Source: Campylobacter sp. 2014D-0216
GTDB lineage: Bacteria > Campylobacterota > Campylobacteria > Campylobacterales > Campylobacteraceae
Assembly: GCF_014931215.1 (NCBI RefSeq)
Contig: NZ_CP063089.1
Coordinates: 1,054,001-1,118,000, forward strand
Length of the DNA stretch: 64,000 nucleotides
Direction: 5' to 3'
Shown here: piece after piece, positions 8,621 through 18,909 of the stretch
Position numbering within the stretch: position 1 is the first letter of the stretch
How the letters are laid out: every line of letters begins with the position of its first letter
Notes under the pieces: generated by a model
The model's input: only the letters and a program-made list of their open reading frames with translations
Databases searched by the model: none
What the model was told of the DNA's origin: nothing
Made by a program: the position numbers and the translations under genes

Positions 8621-10438
8621 ATGAATAACAAAGGCATTTTATATAGTGCTATTGGTGCTACTATAGTAGCAATTGCAGGCGTGCTGTGGTTAAACCAAGA
8701 CATCACAGCTAAAACAAATGATTCAGTAGGCGGAATCATCTCTCAAGAGATTGTAAAACTTGGTGATGAAAATCCTACTTTTGACTATTGGGGAAAGAAT
8801 TTTCCTGATTATTTAGATATGCATACAGCAGTAGAAAAACAAACACCTAACGCAACAGAATTTGGTGGAAACTTAGCTTACTCAAAATTAATCCGCTATC
8901 CACAACTTACTATTCTTTGGGCTGGATATCCATTTAGTATTGACGCAAATGAAGAAAGAGGTCATTTTTGGGTTCAAGTTGATCAAATGGATACTGCTAG
9001 AAACAACAAAGATTTCTTAAACGCACACGGTTTTGCGGGATTTGGCGGTCAGCCAACAGCATGTATAAATTGCCATAGCGGATGGACTCCTTGGCTTTTA
9101 AAAAATACAGCAAAAGAAGATTGGGTTGCATTTAACTCTGCAAAATATTGGACTATGATTAAAACCATTCCTGCGGTAAATGGCGCTAAAGAAAATTCAC
9201 CTGAACATAGTGGGCCACATGGTGGGAAAAGAATGGGTGTTACTTGCGCAGACTGTCACAATCCTACAGATATGAGTTTAAGACTTACAAGACCAGCTTT
9301 AATCAATGCGCTCATTTCAAGAGGTTATGAAGCAGATGAAAAACAAGGTGTGAAAGCTTCAAGAAGCGAGATGAGAACTCTTGTATGCTCTCAATGTCAC
9401 GTTGAATACTACTTTAAACCAACCGGTACTAAAGTAAAAACTATCGGCGAAAGTATAGCCAATGATAGTTCTAAAAAATGGTGGAATGGCACTCAAAAAA
9501 CCTATGATGAGTTTGATTCTTGGAGAGATGGAAACCAAGCAACTCAAATCGAAGTAGATGGAATAGAACTAGCATTTCCTTGGAGTGAGTGGAAAAAAGG
9601 TGAACCATTTAGAATAGAAATGTTTGATGATTATTATGAAAAAAATAGAGAAAATTTCCCAAGTGATTGGATTCATAAAATCACTAAAGCACCTATGCTA
9701 AAAATTCAGCACCCAGAAAGCGAACTTTATAGCGGTGGCGTACATGCTGCAAATGGTGTAAGTTGTGCAGATTGTCACATGCCTTATATCAGAAAAGGCG
9801 CAAAAAAAGTGACTAATCACAATATCACATCGCCACTAGTTGACATTAACTCAGCTTGTAAAACTTGCCATACACAAAGTGAGGGTTATTTAGCTAAACA
9901 AGTTAAAGATATCCAAAATTCAGTAGCACACGATTTAAGAACAGCTGAATACTCTTTAGTAAGTTTAATCAAAGATGTAGAAGTCATTCGTACAGAACTT
10001 GGCAAAATGCCTAAATTCCAAACCGATGGTAAGGCAGATGATGCTAAAATTTCAGCCGAATTAAAAGAAGTATTAGAGCTTCACAGAAAATCTCAAATAA
10101 GAGCAGACTTTGTTGGTGCAGAAAATTCAACAGGTTTCCATAATCCTAGAGAAGCTTCAAGAATGCTTTTACAGTCAGTTGATATGTCAAGACAAGGACA
10201 AGTAAAACTAGTAGAAATTGCAGCTAAGAACGGTATTAAAGATTTCAAAACTTCAAATTTAGGTTTTGAAGATATCCAAAAATTTAACCCAGGTGAAATT
10301 CGCTATAAAATAGACTTAAATGGCAATAAAGCTGGAGATCGCTACTATAAACACCAAGAAGTAAATGGCAACCCACCTGCAAAACTTCTTGAAGATGATA
10401 AAAATCTAAAACCTTATAACTATAAAGCAATAGATTAA
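8621..10438 (+). CDS. nrfA: Pentaheme cytochrome c nitrite reductase NrfA
   Basis: NrfA reduces nitrite to ammonium with six electrons in the periplasm and also handles NO and hydroxylamine. The 605 residues begin with a signal or anchor segment (~6-24). Five heme sites are visible: C148-x2-C151-H152 (CINCH), C209 (CADCH), C256 (CSQCH), C382 (CADCH) and C413 (CKTCH). Heme 1, the catalytic heme in most NrfA proteins, normally uses CXXCK; here it is CXXCH. The tyrosine pair after the third site (QCHVEYYF) fits the active-site tyrosine of the family. A GGAG site supports the start. It is co-transcribed with nrfH and ends at a terminator. Confidence 0.96.
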   Translation: MNNKGILYSAIGATIVAIAGVLWLNQDITAKTNDSVGGIISQEIVKLGDENPTFDYWGKNFPDYLDMHTAVEKQTPNATEFGGNLAYSKLIRYPQLTILWAGYPFSIDANEERGHFWVQVDQMDTARNNKDFLNAHGFAGFGGQPTACINCHSGWTPWLLKNTAKEDWVAFNSAKYWTMIKTIPAVNGAKENSPEHSGPHGGKRMGVTCADCHNPTDMSLRLTRPALINALISRGYEADEKQGVKASRSEMRTLVCSQCHVEYYFKPTGTKVKTIGESIANDSSKKWWNGTQKTYDEFDSWRDGNQATQIEVDGIELAFPWSEWKKGEPFRIEMFDDYYEKNRENFPSDWIHKITKAPMLKIQHPESELYSGGVHAANGVSCADCHMPYIRKGAKKVTNHNITSPLVDINSACKTCHTQSEGYLAKQVKDIQNSVAHDLRTAEYSLVSLIKDVEVIRTELGKMPKFQTDGKADDAKISAELKEVLELHRKSQIRADFVGAENSTGFHNPREASRMLLQSVDMSRQGQVKLVEIAAKNGIKDFKTSNLGFEDIQKFNPGEIRYKIDLNGNKAGDRYYKHQEVNGNPPAKLLEDDKNLKPYNYKAID

Positions 10439-10443
10439 TCACC

Positions 10444-10466
10444 TAAGCCCTCTTTTAGAGGGCTTA
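10444..10466. terminator. Bidirectional terminator between nrfA and thiC
   Basis: TAAGCCCTCT and AGAGGGCTTA form a 10-bp, GC-rich stem with a 3-base loop. It begins just after the nrfA stop and includes the thiC stop. T-rich sequence follows on the plus side (AGATTTTA). Confidence 0.8.
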
Positions 10467-11762
10467 AGATTTTACCAAACTTACATCTTCGCCTTTTAAA
10501 ATTTGATTCATAGTATTCATCGCACACATTTTTCCACACATTGAGCAAGAATTAAGCTCTTCAGGCCTTCTTTCATTAAACATTCTTTTTGCTTTTTCTC
10601 CATCGATTGCTAATTTAAACATTTTCTCCCAATCAATATCTTGTCTAGCTTTACTCATTGCATCATCTATTTTTCTTTCTTTTGGCAACTTTGCAATATC
10701 TCCTGCGTGGGCTGCAATTTTAGTAGCAACTATACCATCTCTTACATCTTCTAAATTTGGGAGTCTTAAATGCTCAGCAGGTGTAACATAGCAAAGTATA
10801 TCCGCACCAGCTGCAGCAGCCACAGCCCCGCCAATAGCCCCGCTGATGTGATCATACCCAGCGCCTATATCTGTTACTAAAGGCCCTAAAACATAAAATG
10901 GCGCGCCATGGCATATTCTTTTTTCTAATTGCATATTTGCTTCTATTTCATTAATAGCCATATGACCAGGCCCTTCTATCATCACTTGGACATCTTGCTC
11001 CCATGCTCTTTTGGTAAGCAATGAAAGCTCTATTAATTCAGCAATTTGTGCTCCATCACTTGCATCATGTGTACAGCCAGGTCTTAAAGCATCACCTAAA
11101 GAAAGCGTCACATCAAATTCTTTACAAATAGCAAGCAAATCATCAAAATACTCATAAAATGGATTTTCAGCATTGTTCATTTGCATCCAAGCATAAAGAA
11201 CTGAACCTCCTCTTGAAACTATATTGGTAATCCTATGGCATTCTTTAAACACCCTAGCTGCTTGAGAGTTAATCCCTGCGTGAATAGTCATAAAATCAAC
11301 CCCGCTCTTAGCGTGATGATATACCACATCTAAAAAATCCTTTGCTTTAATATCTTTTAAATCTTTCTCTAAAAAACCTACCGCATCATACACTGGCACA
11401 GTTCCTATCATGGCTTTTGAAGTAGCAATCAACTCATCTCTAAAACGACTAGTTTTACCATAATTACTCAAATCCATAATAGCTTCAATATTAAACTTAT
11501 GAGCCAACTCTACCTTTTTCATTTCTTCACTATAATCTACACAGTCATTTGAAACACCTAGATTAACATTTACTTTAGTTTTAAGCCCAAAACCAATACC
11601 ATTTGGATCTAATGCTTTGTGATTAATATTAGCAGGAATGATAATCTTTCCGCATGCAATATTTTCAAGCAAAAAAACTTCACTTACTTGTTCTTTTTGC
11701 GCCACAATCTGCATTTGTTTTGTGAAAATTCCTTCTTTTGCATAAGACATTTGAGTTTTCAT
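10464..11762 (-). CDS. thiC: Phosphomethylpyrimidine synthase ThiC
   Basis: ThiC is a radical SAM enzyme that rearranges aminoimidazole ribotide to hydroxymethylpyrimidine phosphate in thiamine synthesis. At 432 residues it is the short form without the N-terminal extension of the ~630-residue E. coli type. The core motifs [19 protein letters not shown] and MIEGPGHM are present. The C-terminal cluster motif is CSMCGKMC, i.e. CX2CX3C, one residue shorter than the CX2CX4C of the long enzymes. The start has AAGGAT about nine bases upstream and lies below a TPP riboswitch, which ties expression to thiamine pyrophosphate. Confidence 0.96.
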   Translation of the reverse strand: MKTQMSYAKEGIFTKQMQIVAQKEQVSEVFLLENIACGKIIIPANINHKALDPNGIGFGLKTKVNVNLGVSNDCVDYSEEMKKVELAHKFNIEAIMDLSNYGKTSRFRDELIATSKAMIGTVPVYDAVGFLEKDLKDIKAKDFLDVVYHHAKSGVDFMTIHAGINSQAARVFKECHRITNIVSRGGSVLYAWMQMNNAENPFYEYFDDLLAICKEFDVTLSLGDALRPGCTHDASDGAQIAELIELSLLTKRAWEQDVQVMIEGPGHMAINEIEANMQLEKRICHGAPFYVLGPLVTDIGAGYDHISGAIGGAVAAAAGADILCYVTPAEHLRLPNLEDVRDGIVATKIAAHAGDIAKLPKERKIDDAMSKARQDIDWEKMFKLAIDGEKAKRMFNERRPEELNSCSMCGKMCAMNTMNQILKGEDVSLVKS

Positions 11763-11790
11763 TGAAATTTATCCTTAAAATAAAATTTGG

Positions 11791-11908
11791 ATAAATGAAG
11801 GGTATGTGAGTAGTTGATAAATTATCCCAACGCTAGCATTACCTAGTTCTGGTGCGGTCTAAGCTTTTAGCTTACTCTCAGCCTGTATCACAAGCTCCCG
11901 TCATTTAT
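11791..11908 (-). promoter_or_regulatory. TPP riboswitch (THI element) of thiC
   Basis: On the minus strand the leader carries the conserved THI-box segments in order: GGGAGC near 11895-11900, ACAGGCTGAGA, then ACCGCACCAGAACTAGGTAA, then TGCTAGCGTTGGGAT. The 5' strand ATAAATGA (11908-11901) can close the aptamer with ATTTAT (11822-11817). It can also pair perfectly over 8 bp with TCATTTAT (11798-11791) just before the thiC ribosome binding site. Family knowledge predicts repression by thiamine pyrophosphate; the exact switching mechanism is inferred. Confidence 0.93.
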
Positions 11909-11917
11909 GCAAAAAGC

Positions 11918-11923
11918 AGTATA
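11918..11923 (-). promoter_or_regulatory. -10 element of thiC
   Basis: TATACT on the minus strand, with an upstream TTGT context, lies about 10 bp before the first riboswitch base. Transcription starting there would include the complete aptamer. Confidence 0.5.
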
Positions 11924-11944
11924 ACAACAAATCCAAAATAAATT

Positions 11945-12709
11945 TTATTTTTTACATTGATTTTTTGCTTGCTTGCTAAAATGTAACAATTCTTCAGAGC
12001 TTTTAATATAAAAAGGAATTTTTTTAAGACAGTATTTTAAAATTTCACTCGCGGCCAAAGCATCACTTAAGGCTCTATGATGTTTACTTTCAATGCACAA
12101 TAATTCTTTTAGCGCATCAAGGCCATATTTAGGACTTTCAATACATTTTTTAGCTAAATCAATTGTACATAATCTTCTATTTAAAAGCACACCAAGGTCG
12201 TTTTCACACATAGCCTTAGATATAAAATGATAATCAAAACGTACATTATGTGCAACAAAAATACTATCTTTTAAAAACAACTTAAAATCATTCAACACAG
12301 ATTTTAAACTAGGAGCATTTTCAACCATATCCAAACTAATCCCGGTTAACTCGGTAATGTTTTCAGGTATAAATTCAACCTTAATAAAACTTTCAAATCT
12401 ATCAATTTCTTTAAAATTTTGAATTTTTACCGCTCCAATTTCTAAAATTTGACCGCTTTTTATCCCACCTGTACTTTCAATATCTACCACGCAAAATATT
12501 TCATTTTTGATTTTTGTATTTTTTGTTTTCAAACACAGACAATTTTGCGCATTAAGTTCCACCCCTAATCCTAAAAGCTCAAAAAGATATAAATCAAAAT
12601 CATAGTGTTTTAATTCTTCTATTTTCTCAAGTTCTTTTAAAACCCAAGGAAAAGGTTTGTTTTCTTTGCTTAACTTGATGATTAAATCATCGATTTGCTG
12701 TTGACTCAA
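11945..12709 (-). CDS. dnaQ: DEDDh exonuclease, DNA polymerase III epsilon-like (DnaQ family)
   Basis: This 254-residue protein has a 3'-5' exonuclease domain from about residue 70: VVDIESTGG (Exo I Asp/Glu), HNVRFDYHF (Exo II) and HRALSDALA (Exo III with the DEDDh histidine). It probably proofreads for the replicative polymerase. The ~65 N-terminal residues are outside the nuclease domain and I do not recognise them. The start is TTG at 12709, overlapping the rpe stop (TTGA, 4 bases), which implies translational coupling. A general DnaQ-like nuclease is the alternative to true epsilon. Confidence 0.87.
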   Translation of the reverse strand: MSQQQIDDLIIKLSKENKPFPWVLKELEKIEELKHYDFDLYLFELLGLGVELNAQNCLCLKTKNTKIKNEIFCVVDIESTGGIKSGQILEIGAVKIQNFKEIDRFESFIKVEFIPENITELTGISLDMVENAPSLKSVLNDFKLFLKDSIFVAHNVRFDYHFISKAMCENDLGVLLNRRLCTIDLAKKCIESPKYGLDALKELLCIESKHHRALSDALAASEILKYCLKKIPFYIKSSEELLHFSKQAKNQCKK

Positions 12710-13353
12710 AATTCAAGCTTTAAAGAGTTGATTGCTGTTTTTTTATCTTGTGAAGAAAAAATATAACTACCAGCGACTAAAATATCCGCTCCTGCTTCAT
12801 CTAAATCAGGCGCATTTAAACCATTTACCCCACCATCAACTTCTATAAAAACTTTTAAATTTTTTCTATCTATCATTTCTCTTAATTGGCGAATTTTATC
12901 ATACACTAACGGCAAAAAGCTTTGCCCGCCAAAACCTGGATTAACACTCATTAAAAGCACCATGTCAACAAATTCTAAAATATGCTCTATACTTGAAACA
13001 GGAGTGTGTGGATTCAAAACAATTGCAGGATGAATACCGTTTTTTCTTATAAACTCACAAACTCTAATAGGATGATTTTCAGCCTCTGCATGAAAGCTAA
13101 TAAATTTTGGCTTTATTGGGATAAACAAGTCCACAAAGCTACTTACATTATGCACCATTAAATGCACATCTAAAGGAACAGAAGTGATTTTTGATATATT
13201 TTCAACCACACAAGGTCCAAAAGTCAAATTTGGCACAAAATGGCCATCCATTACATCAATATGTAATAAATCAGCCCCTGCTTCACACACTTCCTTAATA
13301 TCTTTTTCTAAATTTAAAAAATTTGCAGACAATAAACTCGGCGCTACATACAT
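12706..13353 (-). CDS. rpe: Ribulose-phosphate 3-epimerase
   Basis: Rpe interconverts ribulose 5-phosphate and xylulose 5-phosphate. I start it at the ATG at 13353 (MYVAPSLLSANF), which has GGAG upstream and gives the usual ~215 residues; an in-frame ATG at 13428 would add 25 residues that do not belong to the family. Active-site motifs of the TIM barrel are present: HIDVMDGHFVPNLTFGP, DVHLMV, FHAEA, MSVNPGFGGQ and EVDGGVN. It is the first gene of the rpe-dnaQ pair and is divergent from rpmB. Confidence 0.95.
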   Translation of the reverse strand: MYVAPSLLSANFLNLEKDIKEVCEAGADLLHIDVMDGHFVPNLTFGPCVVENISKITSVPLDVHLMVHNVSSFVDLFIPIKPKFISFHAEAENHPIRVCEFIRKNGIHPAIVLNPHTPVSSIEHILEFVDMVLLMSVNPGFGGQSFLPLVYDKIRQLREMIDRKNLKVFIEVDGGVNGLNAPDLDEAGADILVAGSYIFSSQDKKTAINSLKLEF

Positions 13354-13456
13354 TTTAATATCTCCAATAAAATTAAAAAATAATTTTATCATACTTAATA
13401 TCAAATTTTCTTTAGGTATTTTTAACAATATTTGAATTTTTTAAGCTTGTTTTAGA

Positions 13457-13462
13457 TATAAT
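13457..13462 (+). promoter_or_regulatory. -10 element of rpmB
   Basis: TATAAT preceded by TTTTAGA lies 34 bp before the rpmB start, with an AAGGAAA ribosome binding site between. Confidence 0.65.
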
Positions 13463-13496
13463 GCAAAAAATTATTTTTATTTCATAAGGAAAGTGT

Positions 13497-13691
13497 ATGT
13501 CAAGAATTTGCCAAATTACAGGAAAAGGACCTATGGTAGGTAATAATGTTAGCCATGCTAACAATAAAACAAAAAGACGCTTTTTGCCAAATTTAAGAAC
13601 AGTTCGCATTACTTTAGAAGATGGAACAACTAGAAAAGTTAGAGTTGCTGCTTCAACTTTAAGAACACTTAAAAAACAAAGTAGCAAGTAA
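13497..13691 (+). CDS. rpmB: 50S ribosomal protein bL28
   Basis: This 64-residue basic protein matches L28 of the large subunit: [20 protein letters not shown] at the N-terminus, [11 protein letters not shown], then [13 protein letters not shown] at the C-terminus. It lacks the CXXC zinc pairs found in some L28 forms. It has its own TATAAT promoter and is followed after 25 bp by the channel gene, with which it is probably co-transcribed. Length and sequence leave little doubt. Confidence 0.96.
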   Translation: MSRICQITGKGPMVGNNVSHANNKTKRRFLPNLRTVRITLEDGTTRKVRVAASTLRTLKKQSSK

Positions 13692-13716
13692 TCCTTAATG
13701 TAAACGAGGAATTCTA

Positions 13717-14844
13717 ATGTCTTTTTTAAAAAAGCTACAAAAATTCCTCAATTGGTCTCCTTCTCCCAAACCCTCTATTAATCTCAACGACGAGCTTTAC
13801 GAGCAACTTAAATTTTTAAGAATCCCGCTTATTGCTGTTGTAATGATGACTTTAATCGGGGCTTTTGGGTATATGCTCACAAGTAATTTCAACCTTAACG
13901 ATGCTATTTATCAAGCTGGTATGACTTTCACCACTCTTGGTTACACCGAAGTCAATCCCATACCAACCGCAGGTAGAATTTTTACCGTTATATATGTATT
14001 ACTTACCTTTACAATCTTTACTTTTTGCATGGGCTTGGTAATAGAAATAGTAAAAAAAGGCGTCTTATCTAAAATCATCAAGGAAAGAAGAATGCTTCAT
14101 AAAGTTGCAAGATTAAAAAATCATTTTGTAATATGCTACCATAATGATTTTACTATAGAACTAGCTCAGCAATTTAGAGAAAACCACATTCCTTTTGTTG
14201 TGGTAGATGATGTTGAAAATTTTAGCGAAATCGCTGAAAAATACAACTATCCTTACTATATAGAAAGTGCGCCTCATACAAACTTGGCCTTTTTAAAAAG
14301 TAATCTCTCTAGCGCAAAAGGCGTTATAACACTTAGTAGTAATATAGCAGATAATATTGCCATCATTGCTTCTGTAAGATTATTTGAAAAAGAACTACAA
14401 AGAATTAATCCTTATTTTATACTAGCTAGTTCAAGCAACGAAGATGAAACCGAAAAACTCAAAAAACTAGGAGCAAATTCCATCGTTTCTGCGACAAAAC
14501 TAGTCGCACAAAGACTTAGCGCCATGTCAGCAAGACCGGATATGGAAAATTTATTAGAAAACTATCTTTATAAAAAAAATAGTCCCATTGATCTAGAAGA
14601 AATTAAAATACCTGATGAATCTTGGGTAAGATTTAAAAGATTAAAAGAAATTCACCTAAGAGATATGGCAAATGTGAGTATTGTTGGAATTATAGAAAAT
14701 AAAAAATTCACTCCAATGCCAAGAGGTGAAACACTAATCAGCACGGGCGCGACATTGCTTATTGTAGGTACAGCAGATAGTATCAAAATAGCTAAGAAGA
14801 TCATTAAGAACAAACAAAAACCCGATGAGTTAAAATATATTTAA
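13717..14844 (+). CDS. Two-TM potassium channel-like protein with RCK/TrkA-N domain
   Basis: The 375 residues show a cytoplasmic N-terminus, a first membrane helix at ~34-55, a pore loop at ~62-80, a second helix at ~86-110, and an RCK domain from ~130 (NHFVICYHNDF) to a TrkA-C-like end (~290-370). This is the layout of MthK/Kch-type ligand-gated K+ channels. The filter reads TTLGYTEV at 72-79 rather than TVGYGD, so selectivity may differ. The RCK nucleotide site (VICYHN) lacks the usual GxGxxG. Start: GAGGA upstream. Function is inferred from architecture. Confidence 0.82.
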   Translation: MSFLKKLQKFLNWSPSPKPSINLNDELYEQLKFLRIPLIAVVMMTLIGAFGYMLTSNFNLNDAIYQAGMTFTTLGYTEVNPIPTAGRIFTVIYVLLTFTIFTFCMGLVIEIVKKGVLSKIIKERRMLHKVARLKNHFVICYHNDFTIELAQQFRENHIPFVVVDDVENFSEIAEKYNYPYYIESAPHTNLAFLKSNLSSAKGVITLSSNIADNIAIIASVRLFEKELQRINPYFILASSSNEDETEKLKKLGANSIVSATKLVAQRLSAMSARPDMENLLENYLYKKNSPIDLEEIKIPDESWVRFKRLKEIHLRDMANVSIVGIIENKKFTPMPRGETLISTGATLLIVGTADSIKIAKKIIKNKQKPDELKYI

Positions 14845-14856
14845 CTTTTTTTAAGT

Positions 14857-14862
14857 TATAAT
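14857..14862 (+). promoter_or_regulatory. -10 element before the DUF465 gene
   Basis: TATAAT lies 30 bp before the start at 14893, followed by a strong AAGGAGG ribosome binding site. It may serve both the small gene and the chemoreceptor after it. Confidence 0.6.
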
Positions 14863-14892
14863 GAATTGATAATTTAAAAAAAGGAGGCTTAT

Positions 14893-15108
14893 ATGCTACA
14901 CGAATTTAGGGATTTAATTACTGAATTAAAAGGCAAAGATATGCATTTTGACAAACTTTTTGAAGAGCATAATGCATTAGACCACAAAATCAAAGATGCC
15001 GAAGAAGGTAGGATTCACCTAGATAGCTTAGAAGTTGCAAACCTAAAAAAAGAAAAATTAAGACTGAAAGATGAATTAAATACTTATTTGTCAAATTACA
15101 AAAAATAG
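14893..15108 (+). CDS. DUF465/YdcH-family small coiled-coil protein
   Basis: This 71-residue charged protein has the YdcH/DUF465 pattern: FDKLFEEHNALDHKIKDAE, then a second helix rich in Leu, Lys and Glu (VANLKKEKLRLKDEL). The fold in this family is a helical hairpin; the function is unknown. It has its own -10 and a strong AAGGAGG site, so it is probably well expressed. It sits 36 bp before the soluble chemoreceptor, which may share its transcript. Confidence 0.85.
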   Translation: MLHEFRDLITELKGKDMHFDKLFEEHNALDHKIKDAEEGRIHLDSLEVANLKKEKLRLKDELNTYLSNYKK

Positions 15109-15144
15109 TCTTTCTGTTAAATTTTTACTTTTTAAGGATAATAT

Positions 15145-16272
15145 ATGTTTGGGAAAAAAAATCAATCACAAAAAGATCTTGAAGCTTTAGAACATGAAAT
15201 CAAAAAACTAAAAGAAGAAAATGAAAAACTCCTTTTAGAAAAACAAGAATTAATCGAAAAATATGAGAAAAAAATCGAAGTAGACACCGGAAAAACTGAA
15301 CTCGAAACTCATCTTTTAGAAATACTTTTAGCTGGAGTTTTAAAAGGCATTGCCAATGTTCAAGGTGACATGCAAGAAAATGTAAATAAAGCTGAAATGA
15401 TTTCTCAGTATTCAGATTCTTCTTTAGAGGATATGCAAGAGTTAAATTCCATCACTCAATCAATCATATCTTCACTACAAAGCATTATCGAATCAGCTAA
15501 TCGCTCAAGAGATACTGCCGGAAATTTACATCGTAGCGTTGATGAGATTACCAATGTAATCAATCTCATTAAAGATGTATCAGACCAAACCAATCTTTTA
15601 GCATTAAATGCTGCTATTGAAGCTGCACGTGCAGGTGAACATGGTAGAGGGTTTGCTGTAGTTGCTGATGAAGTTAGAAAACTTGCAGAAAAAACTCAAA
15701 AAGCAACTTCTGAAGTTGAACTAAACATCAACTTACTCAAACAAAATGCTGATGAAATGTATGGACAAAGTGAGCAAGTAGAAAAAGTTTCACTTGAGTC
15801 AAATGAACACATCGTGCAATTTTCGAGTAAATTTACACAACTCATCTCTAATGCAAACTCAACTAGCTCTCATGCTACGCGTATTGCTTCAGAAATTTTC
15901 GTTTCACTTGCAAAATTAGACCATGTTGCATTTAAACTAAACGGTTATAATGAAATCATTCATGCATCAGGAAAAACGCTTTCTGATCACTTAAGTTGTA
16001 GACTTGCTAAATGGATTGCGGGTGTTGGCAAAGAAAGATTTTCAGATGGAAGAGCTTTTGGAAAGCTAAATTTACCGCACCAAAAAGTGCATGAAAACAT
16101 CAACCAAGCAATCAAACTAGCACATGATGAAGACACTGGCAATCATTTGGTGCAAAATCAAATTTTAGACAAATGTAATAACGCTGAAAGAGCTTCTGAA
16201 GATTTATTTGTAATCTTTAAAGAAATGCTTGATGAGAAAGATCCAAACATCGAAAACAAGGAAGATAAATAA
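15145..16272 (+). CDS. Soluble methyl-accepting chemotaxis protein with C-terminal CZB domain
   Basis: The 375 residues contain no membrane segment. A coiled-coil start (~1-45) is followed by a chemoreceptor signalling domain with its tip at about 150-185 ([20 protein letters not shown], then [13 protein letters not shown]). A chemoreceptor zinc-binding (CZB) domain follows at ~270-360, with ligands in [14 protein letters not shown] and LPHQKVH. It should couple CheW/CheA to a cytoplasmic cue; CZB domains elsewhere respond to zinc or hypochlorous acid. It resembles the cytoplasmic Tlp receptor of C. jejuni in the same gene neighbourhood. The ligand is unknown. Confidence 0.9.
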   Translation: MFGKKNQSQKDLEALEHEIKKLKEENEKLLLEKQELIEKYEKKIEVDTGKTELETHLLEILLAGVLKGIANVQGDMQENVNKAEMISQYSDSSLEDMQELNSITQSIISSLQSIIESANRSRDTAGNLHRSVDEITNVINLIKDVSDQTNLLALNAAIEAARAGEHGRGFAVVADEVRKLAEKTQKATSEVELNINLLKQNADEMYGQSEQVEKVSLESNEHIVQFSSKFTQLISNANSTSSHATRIASEIFVSLAKLDHVAFKLNGYNEIIHASGKTLSDHLSCRLAKWIAGVGKERFSDGRAFGKLNLPHQKVHENINQAIKLAHDEDTGNHLVQNQILDKCNNAERASEDLFVIFKEMLDEKDPNIENKEDK

Positions 16273-16296
16273 AGGTAAGATTACTTCTTACCTTTA
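16270..16296. terminator. Bidirectional hairpin between chemoreceptor and NUDIX genes
   Basis: TAAAGGTAAG and CTTACCTTTA make a 10-bp stem with a 7-base loop. It includes the ends of both convergent genes. Confidence 0.65.
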
Positions 16297-16850
16297 AACC
16301 ACAAATACGCATATTCAAGCAATGGAGTTCTTATAGGATTTTTCTCACAAAATTGTTCAAATTTATTTCTTTTAATCCATACCGCTTGGATTTCTTCTCC
16401 ATCGATACCACCACCACTATTTATTTTGTCATTTTCATCTATACTTGCATAAAATAAAAATTGCCTACTCACTCCAGAGCCAAACCCAGTGTAAAACTCC
16501 CCTATTTTTTCAAGTGTTTTAGGTGCATATCCTAACTCTTCTATACACTCTTCCTTTGCAATATCCTCAATACTCAAGTGCTTATCTACAAGTCCTGAAC
16601 AAAGCTCTATACTAAAGCCCATTTCATCTACTTGCAAATGATTGCGTTTTTGATAATCCCACAAAGGAATTCTAAACTGCTTAACAAAAACAAAGGCATC
16701 TTTTTGATGATGATATAAAAAAATAGAAACACTATCCATTGCCTCTATAAAATCCCAAGTATATTGTTTATCATCTTTACCTATATAAGTATATCTTTTG
16801 GGTTTAATGTATTTTGAACTACCAAATTGCTTTTCTTGTAAGTTTTTCAT
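16281..16850 (-). CDS. NUDIX hydrolase resembling UDP-sugar/ADP-ribose pyrophosphatases (NUDT14 type)
   Basis: The 189 residues carry a NUDIX box at about 99-121 (GLVDKHLSIEDIAKEECIEE, then LGY). The glutamates of the REx2EE core are present, though the first box Glu is not in its usual place. The surrounding pattern, ELCSGLVDK before the box and FYTGFGSGVSRQFLFYA after it, resembles human NUDT14 UDP-glucose pyrophosphatase as I recall it. It would hydrolyse nucleoside diphosphate sugars to NMP and sugar phosphate. It is a single gene with a TATAAT upstream. The substrate is inferred only. Confidence 0.82.
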   Translation of the reverse strand: MKNLQEKQFGSSKYIKPKRYTYIGKDDKQYTWDFIEAMDSVSIFLYHHQKDAFVFVKQFRIPLWDYQKRNHLQVDEMGFSIELCSGLVDKHLSIEDIAKEECIEELGYAPKTLEKIGEFYTGFGSGVSRQFLFYASIDENDKINSGGGIDGEEIQAVWIKRNKFEQFCEKNPIRTPLLEYAYLWFKGKK

Positions 16851-16877
16851 GCAAAATCCTTATTTGTTTTACATTGT

Positions 16878-16883
16878 ATTATA
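16878..16883 (-). promoter_or_regulatory. -10 element of the NUDIX gene
   Basis: TATAAT on the minus strand lies 28 bp before the start at 16850, with AAGGA as the ribosome binding site. Confidence 0.6.
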
Positions 16884-16919
16884 ACAAAACCGAAAAGATA
16901 ATGAGAAGAAAAAGAAGAT

Positions 16920-16938
16920 GAGTTGCAATTTGCAACTC
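16920..16938 (-). terminator. Hairpin terminator after groEL
   Basis: GAGTTGCA and TGCAACTC form an 8-bp stem with a 3-base loop, about 30 bp beyond the groEL stop. Downstream the minus strand reads ATCTTCTTTTT, a moderate T-tract. Confidence 0.65.
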
Positions 16939-16968
16939 AAAAAAGAAGTTTAAAGCATAGGGTCGGTA

Positions 16969-18609
<1,641 letters not shown>

Positions 18610-18620
18610 CTATCCTTTTT

Positions 18621-18881
18621 TTATTTAATAATCCCTAAAACATCTTCAATATTAAGAACTAAATACTCTTCATTATCAAGCTTAATCTCTGTTCCACCAT
18701 ATTTTGCAAACATTACTTTATCGCTTACTTTGATATCTTCTACTTCTTTGCTCACTGCAACAACTTCACCATTTAATGGTTTTTCTTTAGCATTATCTGG
18801 TATAATAATCCCAGAAGCAGTAGTTTTCATTTCTTCTAAGCGTTTTACTAAAATACGCTTTCCTAGAGGTTGAAAATTCAT
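18621..18881 (-). CDS. groS: Co-chaperonin GroES (Hsp10)
   Basis: The 86 residues match Gro[17 protein letters not shown], then the mobile loop ([19 protein letters not shown]), then [19 protein letters not shown]. It caps the GroEL ring. The ATG has AAAGGA upstream. It is the first gene of groESL, preceded by a canonical sigma-70 promoter and a CIRCE operator, implying HrcA heat-shock control. Confidence 0.97.
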   Translation of the reverse strand: MNFQPLGKRILVKRLEEMKTTASGIIIPDNAKEKPLNGEVVAVSKEVEDIKVSDKVMFAKYGGTEIKLDNEEYLVLNIEDVLGIIK

Positions 18882-18909
18882 TTTGTATCCTTTCTAAAAT
18901 GTGCCATTT

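Noticed and set aside
13412..13687. 91-codon minus-strand frame over rpmB
   Set aside because: It is the reverse reading of ribosomal protein L28 and has no ribosome binding site.
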